A stretch of 64,000 nt of DNA from Sulfuricystis thermophila (GCF_004323595.1 NZ_AP019373.1:1612001-1676000); one strand, 5' to 3'; positions 27,573 through 36,555 are shown, counted from the first letter of the stretch. A program made the numbers and translations. Notes: generated by a model from the sequence alone, not told the origin.

Positions 27573-30338
27573 ATGACTTCCCTCTCCCATCGTACTCTGG
27601 CCATCGCGACGCTCGTCGCCGCTCTCGTCGGCACTGCCTGCGGCGATTCTCCCGAAGCCATGCTCGCTTCGGCGAAGGAGTATCTGGCCAAGAACGATCA
27701 GGCAGCGGCGACGATCCAGCTGAAGAACGTGCTCGCCAAGAATCCCGATTCGGCGGAAGCCCGGTTCCTGCTTGGCAAAGCCCTGCTCGAAAGCGGCGAC
27801 GTGACGGCCGCCGAAGTCGAATTGCGCAAAGCGCTCGACCTCAAACATCCTGCCGACCAAGTGGTGCCATTGCTCGCCCGTGTGCTGCTCGCCCAAGGCC
27901 AGTTCAAGAAACTCGACGAGCTCGCCAAGACCCCCATCGCTTCTGCCGAGGGATTGGCCGACCTGAAAACGACGCTCGCGCAAAGCCTCGCGATGCAGGG
28001 CAAGCCCGATGCCGCACGCGCGATGCTCGACGAAGCACTGGCGGCGAAGGGCGATTTCGCGCCCGCCCTGCTCGTCAAGGCGCGCATCAAGGTGGCCGAC
28101 AACGATCTGGCCGGTGTGCGCGCGATCATCGATGGCATCCTCGCCAAGACGCCACAGGATGTGAATGCCCTGCTCTTCAAGGCCGACCTGTTGAATGTCG
28201 AAGGCAAGACGGCGGAAGCCATCGCCACCTACGAACAAGCCGTCCAGCTCAAGCCGCAGGCGCTCAATGCCCATGCCGCGCTGATCATGATCCATCTCCG
28301 CGAGCGCCAGCCGGACAAGGCCGCCAGGCAACTCGAGGCGATGCAGAAGGTGGCGGCCAAACACCCCTTGACTTACTACATGCAGGGGTTGCTGGCCTTC
28401 AGCAAGAAGGATCTGCCGACTGCGAAGACTGCCGTCGACAATTTGCTGAAACTCCAGCCCGACAGCCCGCAAGGGCTGCAGCTCGCCGGCCTGGTCGCCT
28501 ATGAGAGCCGTTCCGATCTCCAGGCACAGGATGCCCTGCGCAAGGCGTTGCAAAAGGCGCCGGGGCTGGCGCTCGCCAGGCGCACCCTCGTGCTGTCCTA
28601 TCTGCGCAGTGGCCAGTCGGCCAAGGCCGTGGAAACTCTGCAGCCGGTGCTCCAGGGCAAAGATACTGCACCCATCTGGCTCGAACTGGCGGGCAACGCC
28701 TATCTGCAAAATGGCGATGCCAAGACTGCCGAGGAATATTTCCAGCGCGCAGCCAAGATCAATCCGCAGGACAAGAAGACGCAGACTGCGCTGGCACTCG
28801 CGCGCCTGCGCGGCGGCCATGCAGCCGAAGCCTTGGACGAACTCGAGGAAATCGCCGCGACCGATACCGGCACCAGCGCCGACATGGCGCTGATCGTCGC
28901 CAGCATTCGGGCAAGACAGTTCGACAAGGCCCTCGAAGCGATTGCCCAACTGGAAAAGAAACAGCCAGACAATCCGGTGGTGCACAACCTGCGCGGCGGC
29001 ACCCTGCTGGCGAAAGGCGACCAGGCTGGTGCGCGCAAGAGCTTTGAAAAAGCCTTGACGATCAACCCGGCCTATCTGCCGGCCGCGAGTGCGCTCGCGC
29101 AGATGGATCTACGCGCCAATCAGCCGGAACAGGCTCAGAAACGTTTCGAAGCGGTGCTGGCGAAGGACCCGAAGAACGTCCAGGCGATGCTCGCGCTCGC
29201 CGAACTGCGCGCGCGCACCGGGGCCAAGTCCTCTGAGGTGATCGAACTGATCAACCGCGCGATCGCCGCAGCCCCCACCGAGCCCGCGCCGCGTCTGGCG
29301 TTGATCGGTGTCCATCTGCGCGACCAGAACAAGGACAAGGCCCTCACCGCGGTGCAGGGAGCCCTCGCCGCAATTCCCGACCGGCCGGAACTGCTCGATG
29401 TCGCCGGGCGCATCTACCAGATGAACGGGGATACCCAGCAGGCATTGACCATTTACGGCAAGCTAGCAAACCTGATGCCGACCTCGCCGCAGCCCTATCT
29501 GCGCATGGCCGAAATCCAGCTTCTCGCCAAGAATCGGGAAGGCGCACGCAGCAGCCTGACCAAGGGGCTGTCGATCCTGCCGGATTCGCTGCCGCTGCAT
29601 CGTGCACTGATCCAGCTCGACCTCGATGAGGGCAAACTCGACGCTGCGCTCGCCAAGGCGCGCGAAATCCAGAAAAGCCAGCCGCAGCAGAGCATCGGCT
29701 ACCTCTTCGAAGGCGATGTGCATGCGGCGAACAAAGCCTGGGCACAGGCGGCGAATGCCTATCGCAACGGACTGAAAGCCGCGCCGGCGACGGAACTCGC
29801 GCAACGGCTGCATGCCGTGCTGCTGGCCGACGGCAAGGCCAGCGAGGCGAAGGCCCATGCCGACGCCTGGCTCAAACGACACCCGAAAGACAACGGCTTT
29901 CGCCTTTATCTCGCCGAACAGGCGAACCGGCGCAAGGATTACGCGACGGCCGCGACACACTATCGCACCCTGTTGGCCGCCGAACCGGACAATCCGGCGC
30001 TGCTCAACAATTTCGCCTGGACGCTCGGGCAGATGAAAGACCCGCAGGCCATTGCATTGGCCGAGCGCGCCAACACGCTCGCGCCGAACCAGCCGGCGAT
30101 CATGGATACGCTCGGAATGTTGCTCGTCGACCGCGGCGATGGCAAACGCGGCATCGAGCTCCTCGCCAAGGCGGTCGAGCTGCAACCGCAGGCCGCCGGT
30201 ATCCGGCTCAACTATGCGAAGGCCTTGATCAAGACGGGTGACAAGACGACCGCTCGCCAGCAGCTCGAAGAGCTCGCCAAGCTCGGCGAACGTTTCCCGG
30301 CGCAAGCGGAAGTCGCGGAGCTCCTGAAGAAGCTGTAA
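27573..30338 (+). CDS. prsT: XrtA/PEP-CTERM system TPR lipoprotein PrsT
   Basis: This 921-residue envelope protein consists almost entirely of tetratricopeptide repeats after a signal peptide (IATLVAALVGTAC). The cysteine after GTA may be lipidated, although the box is not canonical. Over twenty TPR-like units can be seen, such as ARFLLGKALLESGDVTAAE and LLNNFAWTLGQMKDPQAI. Its length and lysine-rich repeats match the PrsT family, about 900 residues. I chose the ATG at 27573, which has GAGG seven bases upstream, over an upstream GTG. It follows prsR by 40 bp and probably scaffolds secretion components. Confidence 0.93.
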   Translation: MTSLSHRTLAIATLVAALVGTACGDSPEAMLASAKEYLAKNDQAAATIQLKNVLAKNPDSAEARFLLGKALLESGDVTAAEVELRKALDLKHPADQVVPLLARVLLAQGQFKKLDELAKTPIASAEGLADLKTTLAQSLAMQGKPDAARAMLDEALAAKGDFAPALLVKARIKVADNDLAGVRAIIDGILAKTPQDVNALLFKADLLNVEGKTAEAIATYEQAVQLKPQALNAHAALIMIHLRERQPDKAARQLEAMQKVAAKHPLTYYMQGLLAFSKKDLPTAKTAVDNLLKLQPDSPQGLQLAGLVAYESRSDLQAQDALRKALQKAPGLALARRTLVLSYLRSGQSAKAVETLQPVLQGKDTAPIWLELAGNAYLQNGDAKTAEEYFQRAAKINPQDKKTQTALALARLRGGHAAEALDELEEIAATDTGTSADMALIVASIRARQFDKALEAIAQLEKKQPDNPVVHNLRGGTLLAKGDQAGARKSFEKALTINPAYLPAASALAQMDLRANQPEQAQKRFEAVLAKDPKNVQAMLALAELRARTGAKSSEVIELINRAIAAAPTEPAPRLALIGVHLRDQNKDKALTAVQGALAAIPDRPELLDVAGRIYQMNGDTQQALTIYGKLANLMPTSPQPYLRMAEIQLLAKNREGARSSLTKGLSILPDSLPLHRALIQLDLDEGKLDAALAKAREIQKSQPQQSIGYLFEGDVHAANKAWAQAANAYRNGLKAAPATELAQRLHAVLLADGKASEAKAHADAWLKRHPKDNGFRLYLAEQANRRKDYATAATHYRTLLAAEPDNPALLNNFAWTLGQMKDPQAIALAERANTLAPNQPAIMDTLGMLLVDRGDGKRGIELLAKAVELQPQAAGIRLNYAKALIKTGDKTTARQQLEELAKLGERFPAQAEVAELLKKL

Positions 30339-30342
30339 GGCG

Positions 30343-31245
30343 ATGCGCTGCAATTCCCTTTTCCGCCTTTGGCCTTTCGCGCTTCTCGCGCTGGGTGCCG
30401 TCCTGCCAGCGCCGACTTTCGCGAGGGAGGATCCTGGCCCCGGACATTGGCGTCAGATGCGTGAGGAAGCCCGCGCCTATGAACATGGGGAAGGTGTGAC
30501 CAAGGACCCGGCGAAAGCCTATGCGCTGTATTGCGCGGCGGCGAAAGCCGGCGATGCGGAAGCGCAATACAGTCTGGGCTGGATGATCGCCAATGGCCGC
30601 GGCGTGCCACGCGACGATGCCGTCGCCGCCTACTTCTTCAGCCTCGCCGCCGGACAGGGGCACGAACCCTCGCGGCAAATGCTGCGTTTCGTCGGTGCGC
30701 CGACAGACAAGACTCCGGAATGCCTGCGCGATCCGCCGCCTGCCGCAGACCTGGCCGATGACATCGAATTCAGCAGCGAGGAGCAGCGCCGATTGGCCGA
30801 GCTGGTCAAGCGTCTTGCTCCGGAATACGGTATCGAACCGCGGCTGGCACTCGCCATTGCGCGCACCGAATCGAATCTCAACCCACGCGCCGTCTCGCCG
30901 AAGAACGCTCAGGGTTTGATGCAGCTGATCCCGGAAACCGCCGTGCGCTTCAACGTCAAGAAGCCCTTCGATCCCGAACAGAACGTGCGCGGCGGCCTTG
31001 CTTACCTACGCTGGCTGCTGGCCTATTTCCGCGGCGACGTCGCCCTTGCCGCTGCGGCCTACAATGCCGGCGAAGGCGCGGTCAACCGCTTCCTCGGCAT
31101 TCCGCCTTTTGCCGAAACGCGCGAATATGTGAAGCGCATCCTGGAATTCTTCCGCCGCCACGAACACCCGTACGACGCCTCGGTGACGGAGCCTTCGCCT
31201 GAACTACCGAAGATCCTGCACCGCCTCTCCAGAGTCCGATCATGA
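30343..31245 (+). CDS. Sel1-repeat lytic transglycosylase
   Basis: This is a periplasmic muramidase-like protein of 300 residues. It has a signal peptide (FALLALGAVLPAPTFA), two Sel1 repeats (YEHGEGVTKDPAKAYALYCA and AQYSLGWMIANGRGVPRDDA) and a SLT domain. The catalytic Glu lies in ARTESNLNPRAVS, followed by GLMQLIPETA and AAYNAGEGAV. It opens peptidoglycan, perhaps for assembly of the secretion complex. Repeat copy 4 makes the end of the signal peptide, encoding GAVLPAPTF right before the likely cleavage site. It overlaps the next gene as ATGA. Confidence 0.92.
   Translation: MRCNSLFRLWPFALLALGAVLPAPTFAREDPGPGHWRQMREEARAYEHGEGVTKDPAKAYALYCAAAKAGDAEAQYSLGWMIANGRGVPRDDAVAAYFFSLAAGQGHEPSRQMLRFVGAPTDKTPECLRDPPPAADLADDIEFSSEEQRRLAELVKRLAPEYGIEPRLALAIARTESNLNPRAVSPKNAQGLMQLIPETAVRFNVKKPFDPEQNVRGGLAYLRWLLAYFRGDVALAAAAYNAGEGAVNRFLGIPPFAETREYVKRILEFFRRHEHPYDASVTEPSPELPKILHRLSRVRS
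30395..30419 (-). repeat. 25-bp interspersed repeat, copy 4 (in signal peptide codons, antisense)
   Basis: On the minus strand this reads AAAGTCGGCGCTGGC, then AG, then GACGGCAC, a perfect consensus match. It is antisense within the first 26 codons of the lytic transglycosylase gene, where it encodes AVLPAPTF around the signal-peptidase site. Confidence 0.85.
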
Positions 31246-32015
31246 AGCCGCGGCTTCCCGGGCAGCGGCTCTTTGCGCTGCTCTTCTGCCTGATGCTCGC
31301 GCTGCCGGCGCGAGCCGGGCTGCCCGACACGATCGAACGCATCAAGCCCGCGCTGGTCGTCGTCGGCCTCTACAACAAACTGAAAAGTCCCGCCTTCCAA
31401 ATGCGTGGCACCGGCTTCGCCGTTGGCGACGGCCGGCTAATCGCCACCAACGCGCATGTCGTGCCGGAAACCATGGGAAACGAGCCCGGCCAAGATCAGC
31501 TGGCCATCCTCGCCAGGTTCGGCAGCGAGCGACGCGTGATCGCGGTTCGCCTGGTGACGCGCGATGCCGACCACGACCTGGCACTGCTGCGCTTCGATGG
31601 GCCACCGTTGCCTACCGTGACGCTCGGCGACTCCGATACCGTGCGCGAAGGCCAGGCCGTTGCCTTCAGCGGCTTCCCGATCGGCAGCGTGCTGGGGTTC
31701 TCGCCGGTCACCCACCGCGGCATCGTCTCCTCGATCACGCCGATCAGCGTCCCTGGCAATACCGCCAGCCAGCTCAAGACGCCTTCGATCCGCAGCCTGC
31801 GCTCTGGCCCTTTTCCCATCTTCCAACTCGATGCGACTGCTTATCCTGGCAACAGCGGCGGGCCACTGTTCGATGCCGATACCGGTGAAGTGATCGGCAT
31901 CCTCAACATGGTGTTCATCAAGACGACCAAGGAAGCCGTGTTGGAAAAACCGTCGGGAATCAGCTATGCGATCCCGATAAAGCACCTGAAAGAACTGATC
32001 GGTGCCGAGAAATGA
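31242..32015 (+). CDS. Periplasmic trypsin-like serine protease
   Basis: This S1C/DegP-like protease has 257 residues and no PDZ domain. A signal peptide (LFALLFCLMLALPARA) is followed by the triad: His in IATNAHVVPE, Asp in RDADHDLALLRF and Ser in TAYPGNSGGPLFD. It may process envelope or PEP-CTERM-related proteins. It is translationally coupled to the lytic transglycosylase and ends 5 bp from the convergent nucleotidyltransferase gene, the end of the plus-strand block that starts at 20995. Confidence 0.9.
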   Translation: MKPRLPGQRLFALLFCLMLALPARAGLPDTIERIKPALVVVGLYNKLKSPAFQMRGTGFAVGDGRLIATNAHVVPETMGNEPGQDQLAILARFGSERRVIAVRLVTRDADHDLALLRFDGPPLPTVTLGDSDTVREGQAVAFSGFPIGSVLGFSPVTHRGIVSSITPISVPGNTASQLKTPSIRSLRSGPFPIFQLDATAYPGNSGGPLFDADTGEVIGILNMVFIKTTKEAVLEKPSGISYAIPIKHLKELIGAEK

Positions 32016-32020
32016 ATCCC

Positions 32021-33130
32021 TCAGCCTGCTTGGCCGCCGACGGCTTCCTGGGCGTTTGTAGCGTCATCGACCCGCTTTTCCGGCAACAAAGCCTTGCGGG
32101 ACAGATGATAGACAAGCAGAAAAAATGGCATGCGCAACCAGTGTGAGCGGACATAGAGAGCGAATCGGGCGGCAGGCGTCCCGAAACGGCGACAGGAGGC
32201 ATGTTCCGGTTGCAAGGCACGCATATAGCAAAAATCCATCGCCAGACGAACGGCAGCGGCCGGCTGGCTGATGTTAGCCAGTACTTGTTCGGGCATGGGT
32301 GTACCCAGGAGCCGATGCGTATACCTCAGTGCATAGAACAACGGCCGTTCCAGGCCGAGATCCCTTGCCCTTGGCAGAAGGTCCGCCCAGAAAGCGGCAT
32401 TTTTGCCGAAATGGCGCAGGAGCGCATCGAGATCGAACAAATCCCGCAAACCGTTGTGCAATTCCCCCTCGTGGAAGAGGTGGGCAGCACTATGCAGCAC
32501 CATGTCGATCGGCTGCAGGATGAAAAAATTCTCATGGGCCGACAGCGGCACCGGAGCATCCCACAATGCGGAGGTATTCACCTTGATACGTGCCGTCAAC
32601 GGCAGGATGGCGTGATGCACGTCGATGACCGTACCGCGCTTTTGATGCATCAACGGCGGGATCTCATGCATCCATTGCCGGTAATACCGTTGATAGTAGG
32701 CATCGTGATGGCTGCTGCTCCAACCATGCCGAATCAGTGCCGCCTCGGCGTGATCGATGCGTTCTTTCGGGACGAGGATGTCGACATCCGAAAAGACCCT
32801 GCCCCTGGCCGGCGGAAGTTCAGCCATCACATAAGCTGCGCCCTTCAACAATACGGCAGGAATATCCTCTGCTGCCAGAGCCTCATGGATACAGCGAACC
32901 TCCCAGCGAATCGCACGTGCCTGCTGGTCCGCAACTGCCAGAGCGGAGAACAGATGGGATCGTGGCGCCTGGGGAACCCTCTCCAGTAGCCCAAATGAAG
33001 CAAGTTCGGCGGCGAGCTTGCCGAGGAGATTCGCACGGCGGCCCTGGCGCACGAGCAGATCCCATTGTGCCGCTGTCAGCGCCAGCGAACGCTCCGGTTG
33101 TAACAGGGTTTGCGTGATCAAAGCCGACAT
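32021..33130 (-). CDS. Nucleotidyltransferase family protein (PF14907-like)
   Basis: This 369-residue protein has a nucleotidyltransferase core: VLLKGAAYVMAELPP, then the metal-binding DxD in VFSDVDILVPKE. A long helical C-terminal region follows. The family is common beside exosortase loci and beside lasso-peptide-type tailoring genes. The ATG at 33130 is 4 bp after the stop of the HPr-kinase-like gene. A longer frame to 33223 overlaps that gene and is rejected. With the kinase and PqqD-like genes it forms the HPr-rel-A set. Its substrate is not known; it may nucleotidylate the product of the kinase step. Confidence 0.87.
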   Translation of the reverse strand: MSALITQTLLQPERSLALTAAQWDLLVRQGRRANLLGKLAAELASFGLLERVPQAPRSHLFSALAVADQQARAIRWEVRCIHEALAAEDIPAVLLKGAAYVMAELPPARGRVFSDVDILVPKERIDHAEAALIRHGWSSSHHDAYYQRYYRQWMHEIPPLMHQKRGTVIDVHHAILPLTARIKVNTSALWDAPVPLSAHENFFILQPIDMVLHSAAHLFHEGELHNGLRDLFDLDALLRHFGKNAAFWADLLPRARDLGLERPLFYALRYTHRLLGTPMPEQVLANISQPAAAVRLAMDFCYMRALQPEHASCRRFGTPAARFALYVRSHWLRMPFFLLVYHLSRKALLPEKRVDDATNAQEAVGGQAG

Positions 33131-33134
33131 GTCT

Positions 33135-34052
33135 TCAATCTGATGTGGACGCAGCCAAAGAATCGAATGCCTGCATGGCGTCTTCGAGATCGCCGTAGCT
33201 GAATTCGTAGCAATCGCAGCCATCGATCATCCGGGTAATGATCTCGAATCCCCTGCGCCCGTGGATATCGTAATTGAAGGATTCCTGGGCAACCCTGAGA
33301 CAGGTCTGCCCCTTGCTGAATGGGAGGAAAGTCGCTGGCGTATCGGGCAGATACTTCGGAAATACGACCCAGGCCGGCACGGCCACTTCGTCGATGCGCC
33401 GAACGCTGTCGGCAGGTGGGCGCATCAGCGCCACCATTCCCTTGCGTGTGTCATGTACCGGTGATGTCATCACGCATTCAGGAACGAAGCGCCTGATGAT
33501 CTCGATCGATCGATTCTTGAGGTTGATCGGTCGCGCCAGCGGCACGAGCTGGCCGGTATCGACCGCCAACAAGGCCAATTCATCCGAGAGCAGACGCCAG
33601 CCACGGTTGACCAATGCGGCACAGAGGGTGCTTTTCCCCGAGCCTGGTGGCGCGGGCATGATCACTGCTCTTCCGCCACGTTCGATCACCGCGGCGTGGA
33701 TGATCAGGAATTGATGGGCATGCGAGGCGATGCACCAGTTGAGCCCCCATTCGAGCATCGGATAAGCCTGATCCAGCGGTAAGGGATGGAACGTTGGCAT
33801 GCCGTCGAAATGAAAATCGACCTGAGGCCTGATCCAGCGTCTGAGCCCCCTTGCGCGTCGCAATTCGATATGGAAATCCGCAAACGAACCAGGCTCTGCG
33901 ACCGAGAAATCCGCATACATTTGGAGTAGCACATCGGCTAGGCCAGGGGCGTCGCTGCGTATGGATACGACAAACGGCGAGAGCTGCAACCAAAGCCCTT
34001 CCGCCCTCAAGCTGGCAGTAATTCGTGAAAGGGTCGAGTCGGCCAGCCTCAA
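33135..34052 (-). CDS. HprK-related kinase A
   Basis: This 305-residue protein has the core of HPr kinase/phosphorylase: H119 in IIHAAVIER, Walker A PPGSGKST at about 135-142 and D157 in RLLSDELAL. The N-terminal 110 residues are unrelated to the HPr kinase N-domain. The layout matches HprK-related kinase A (TIGR04352-like). Related kinases in lasso peptide clusters phosphorylate a serine of the precursor peptide. Here the substrate is unknown; the PqqD-like protein overlapping upstream suggests a peptide or protein substrate. Confidence 0.9.
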   Translation of the reverse strand: MRLADSTLSRITASLRAEGLWLQLSPFVVSIRSDAPGLADVLLQMYADFSVAEPGSFADFHIELRRARGLRRWIRPQVDFHFDGMPTFHPLPLDQAYPMLEWGLNWCIASHAHQFLIIHAAVIERGGRAVIMPAPPGSGKSTLCAALVNRGWRLLSDELALLAVDTGQLVPLARPINLKNRSIEIIRRFVPECVMTSPVHDTRKGMVALMRPPADSVRRIDEVAVPAWVVFPKYLPDTPATFLPFSKGQTCLRVAQESFNYDIHGRRGFEIITRMIDGCDCYEFSYGDLEDAMQAFDSLAASTSD

Positions 34053-34333
34053 TCGTCTCTCAGCTCCAGAAGACCAACCGTTTCGAGGCGGGTGAGTGTC
34101 GCGTGAATGTAGTCGCGCGAATGCTCATCGATAGGCAGTTCGAAGCTCGAAGCCAAATGACGGACGATTTCCTCACGCGGCCGCACCGAATCGGAAAGAT
34201 ACACGAGGACTGCCAAGGAAAGGGGGTCGAGCAGATGGGTATCGCCAGAGAGCACATCATAGGCGACGGCCTCGTCTTCCCAAGACTTGACTAGGAAACG
34301 ACCAGTCCGATCCAGCCCGAAACGGAGTTCCAT
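34049..34333 (-). CDS. HPr-rel-A system PqqD-like peptide chaperone
   Basis: This 94-residue protein has the PqqD/RRE winged-helix pattern: VLSGDTHLLDPLSLAVLVYL, then RPREEIVRHLAS and a C-terminal YIHATLTRLETVGLLEL. PqqD-like domains bind leader peptides and present them to modifying enzymes. The stop overlaps the kinase start as ATGA. A strong hairpin between this gene and the candidate substrate gene lies upstream. It corresponds to the TIGR04353-like group. Role as recognition element is from family knowledge; the partner peptide is inferred. Confidence 0.88.
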   Translation of the reverse strand: MELRFGLDRTGRFLVKSWEDEAVAYDVLSGDTHLLDPLSLAVLVYLSDSVRPREEIVRHLASSFELPIDEHSRDYIHATLTRLETVGLLELRDD

Positions 34334-34356
34334 GTCAACGATCGCCAGACGTAAAC

Positions 34357-34386
34357 AAACAAACCGCGCACCAGCGCGGTTTGTTT
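34357..34386. terminator. Perfect 12-bp hairpin between candidate substrate gene and PqqD gene
   Basis: The arms are AAACAAACCGCG and CGCGGTTTGTTT with loop CACCAG. On the minus strand the hairpin is followed by TGTTTGTTTA, a moderate T tract. It would reduce transcription from the 34424-35008 gene into the PqqD/kinase/nucleotidyltransferase genes, making the upstream protein more abundant than the enzymes. Confidence 0.75.
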
Positions 34387-34423
34387 TCCGAGATGGCTCG
34401 GCGAATATGCTTGAAGCTCTTTT

Positions 34424-35008
34424 TCAGCCAAGCAACCAATTGGCCTGGAGATATTGTCTGATTTGCGACCGTCCCCACACCACATTATTGACGGGATCAC
34501 TGTAGCTCCCCGTCGCCATTTGCTGCAGTTGCACCAAGGTCAGGCAGTTATTGCGCGCCACCGGATTGTATTGCAGATTCAGCCAGGCAGTCACGATGTC
34601 CCGTTTGAAGCCTGGCTGCAGGTCCTTGATTTTCGTCGTATCACCGGCAAATGCACTTTCAAGTCCCGGAATCTGCTGTAGCTGGGTATTCTTGGTTACA
34701 CCACCTGGCAACTGACCTTGATGTGCTTGCCAATAATCCTTCCAGCCCGAAAAGGTCTTGACTCCATTGATGTCGAAGCCGGCTGGGTCGTCCCAATGGG
34801 GATCATTCCGTGGCCGATGACTGGCGAAAGTCAAAGACCCACCCGCCGATGGCGATTTGCAATGGCAAGCCAGAACCGAACGGCTCGACAAAGTGAGCAC
34901 CACCGGCGCGACCACCGTGCCAAGCTTCAGCAAACGGCGGCGACCTTCACTCTTGGCGACCGGTCGTTCCTCGTCAGGGGAAAGGGTCGGATTTTCAGAA
35001 GTGTTCAT
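34424..35008 (-). CDS. Tat-like secreted protein, candidate substrate of the HPr-rel-A set
   Basis: I do not recognise a named family. The 194 residues start with a polar region, then a twin-arginine-like signal (GRRRLLKLGTVVAPVVLTL) ending SRSVLAC. C48 and C50 follow directly (LACHCKS). C48 could be a processed or lipidated N-terminus, but the box is atypical. The mature part has no membrane helix, is rich in Q, N, G and W, and ends QANWLLG. Small proteins with such APVVLTLSSRS signals are common in exosortase genomes. It has an AAAGG ribosome site six bases upstream and is the first gene before the hairpin and the PqqD-kinase set. Confidence 0.75.
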   Translation of the reverse strand: MNTSENPTLSPDEERPVAKSEGRRRLLKLGTVVAPVVLTLSSRSVLACHCKSPSAGGSLTFASHRPRNDPHWDDPAGFDINGVKTFSGWKDYWQAHQGQLPGGVTKNTQLQQIPGLESAFAGDTTKIKDLQPGFKRDIVTAWLNLQYNPVARNNCLTLVQLQQMATGSYSDPVNNVVWGRSQIRQYLQANWLLG

Positions 35009-35145
35009 GATGCGCCTTTGCTCTACAACGTCCCAAATAATGCCTATTACACATTAAGCAAATTTTACGCCAGATTTTAAAAATTCACCAAAAACAAAGC
35101 ATTGACAAATCATTCTCGCTGTTGGTGTAAGAGTTTTCGACACCA
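35009..35145 (-). promoter_or_regulatory. AT-rich promoter region of the candidate substrate gene
   Basis: On the minus strand TTGGTG and TAAAAT are 18 bp apart, about 25-55 bases upstream of the AAAGG ribosome site, a fair sigma-70 match. A second option is TTGTCA further upstream. The region is clearly more AT-rich than its surroundings. Confidence 0.35.
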
Positions 35146-36531
35146 TCACTGAGCACCTTTACCTCCCACCACGACCCCCACTGTTTCGAACAGGATCACC
35201 AGATCGAGCAGTAGGGTATGATTTTTTACGTAATATAGATCGTATTGCAATTTCTGCGCCGCATCGTCGACGCTCGATCCATAGTGGTAGCGCACCTGCG
35301 CCCAGCCGGTCACGCCGGGCTTGACGCTATGGCGCACGGCATAGAACGGAATCTCCTTGGTCAGCTGATCGACGAAATAGGCACGTTCCGGACGGGGGCC
35401 GACCATGCTCATGTCACCCTTGAGGACAGAGAACAATTGCGGCAGTTCGTCGATGCGCAACTTGCGGATGATGCGTCCGACTCTCGTCACGCGTGTATCG
35501 TTTTTCGACGCCCAGCGCGGGGTGCCGTCCTTCTCCGCATCCTTCTTCATGCTGCGAAACTTGATTACGTTGAACAGACGGCCGTTCAATCCCACCCGCT
35601 CCTGGCGATAGAGAATTGGGGGACCATCCTCGATCAGGATGGCCAGCGCGGTGATCAGCATCAAGGGTGAGAAGACGATCAGCAGGAGCGTCGCGACGAC
35701 GATGTCGAAGATGCGTTTGACCACCGTCCGCCCAGTGTTTTGACGAAAACCGTCGCCGAAGATCAACCAGCCGGCACGCAGCGCATCGAGACGGATCTGG
35801 CCCAGCATGCGCTCGAAATGGCTCGACATGTCGAGCACCAGGACCCCCGAAAGACGGCAGTCGAGCAATTCGCGCAGCGGCATCCGGCCGCCGCGTCGCT
35901 CGCCGATGGCGACGACGATCTCGTCGACTTTCAGTTCATTGACGACATCGACGAGGCTTTTCTCTCGCGGAATGAGCATCTCCTGCGGCACCATCACCGG
36001 TTCGCTCGGATGTCCCGGATAAAACCCGACGATACGCACCGTCTGGTCCTCCTTGCTCAACGAGGCCGCAACCGATGCCGCATGTTCGCCAGCGCCGAAA
36101 ATCAGCAGACGCAGCGTCACCAATGCGCGCTGACGCCGGTGGCTGGCCATCACCCGATAGCTCAGCATGCCGAACAGGGCCGCCATACCGGACAGTTCGA
36201 GCAGATTACGGTCGGCATTGACCGACGGCAGGATCAGGAAGATCACATAGGCCACCGGGATCGACAGGTGCAGCGACAGCACCGCCCGCGCGCGCGAATC
36301 CTCGATCGTCCGGTCGTGGATGCGCTGATAGAAGCCCAGCCAGGCATTGATCGCCAGCATCACCAGCGACAGGATGGCCGCGTAGATGGCGACCAGTCCG
36401 TAATCAACCGGCAGGCCGTTTTTGACCCACATCACGGCGACGAGAATGCCGACGAAGACGAAGCCGAAGTCGAAAATCACCTCGAGCAGAGTATCGGGGC
36501 GAAAAGTATGCCCCATCGTCTTCAGCGGCAT
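35146..36531 (-). CDS. XrtA-type undecaprenyl-phosphate sugar phosphotransferase
   Basis: This polyisoprenyl-phosphate hexose-1-phosphate transferase has 461 residues. Four N-terminal transmembrane helices are followed by a CoA-binding-like Rossmann region (LLIFGAGEHAASVAAS). The catalytic C-terminal domain has a membrane helix (IVVATLLLIVFSPLM), KFRSMKKDAEKDG, RKLRIDELPQLF, SMVGPRPERAYFV and VKPGVTGWAQV. It matches the exosortase-associated group TIGR03013. It starts exopolysaccharide repeat-unit assembly on undecaprenyl phosphate. It lies apart from the other sugar genes, after the ABC permeases. GAGGAG six bases upstream supports the start. Confidence 0.95.
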   Translation of the reverse strand: MPLKTMGHTFRPDTLLEVIFDFGFVFVGILVAVMWVKNGLPVDYGLVAIYAAILSLVMLAINAWLGFYQRIHDRTIEDSRARAVLSLHLSIPVAYVIFLILPSVNADRNLLELSGMAALFGMLSYRVMASHRRQRALVTLRLLIFGAGEHAASVAASLSKEDQTVRIVGFYPGHPSEPVMVPQEMLIPREKSLVDVVNELKVDEIVVAIGERRGGRMPLRELLDCRLSGVLVLDMSSHFERMLGQIRLDALRAGWLIFGDGFRQNTGRTVVKRIFDIVVATLLLIVFSPLMLITALAILIEDGPPILYRQERVGLNGRLFNVIKFRSMKKDAEKDGTPRWASKNDTRVTRVGRIIRKLRIDELPQLFSVLKGDMSMVGPRPERAYFVDQLTKEIPFYAVRHSVKPGVTGWAQVRYHYGSSVDDAAQKLQYDLYYVKNHTLLLDLVILFETVGVVVGGKGAQ

Positions 36532-36555
36532 GCCAGCTCCTCAGAAACGAACTAG

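Noticed and set aside
32021-35008. Lasso peptide cluster
   Set aside because: No macrolactam synthetase or leader protease gene is present; only the tailoring-type proteins occur.
36083-36106. Possible tenth repeat copy with the core GCCAGCGCCGA
   Set aside because: Only the core matches; it encodes the conserved FGAGEHAA of the sugar transferase Rossmann fold, so native coding explains it.
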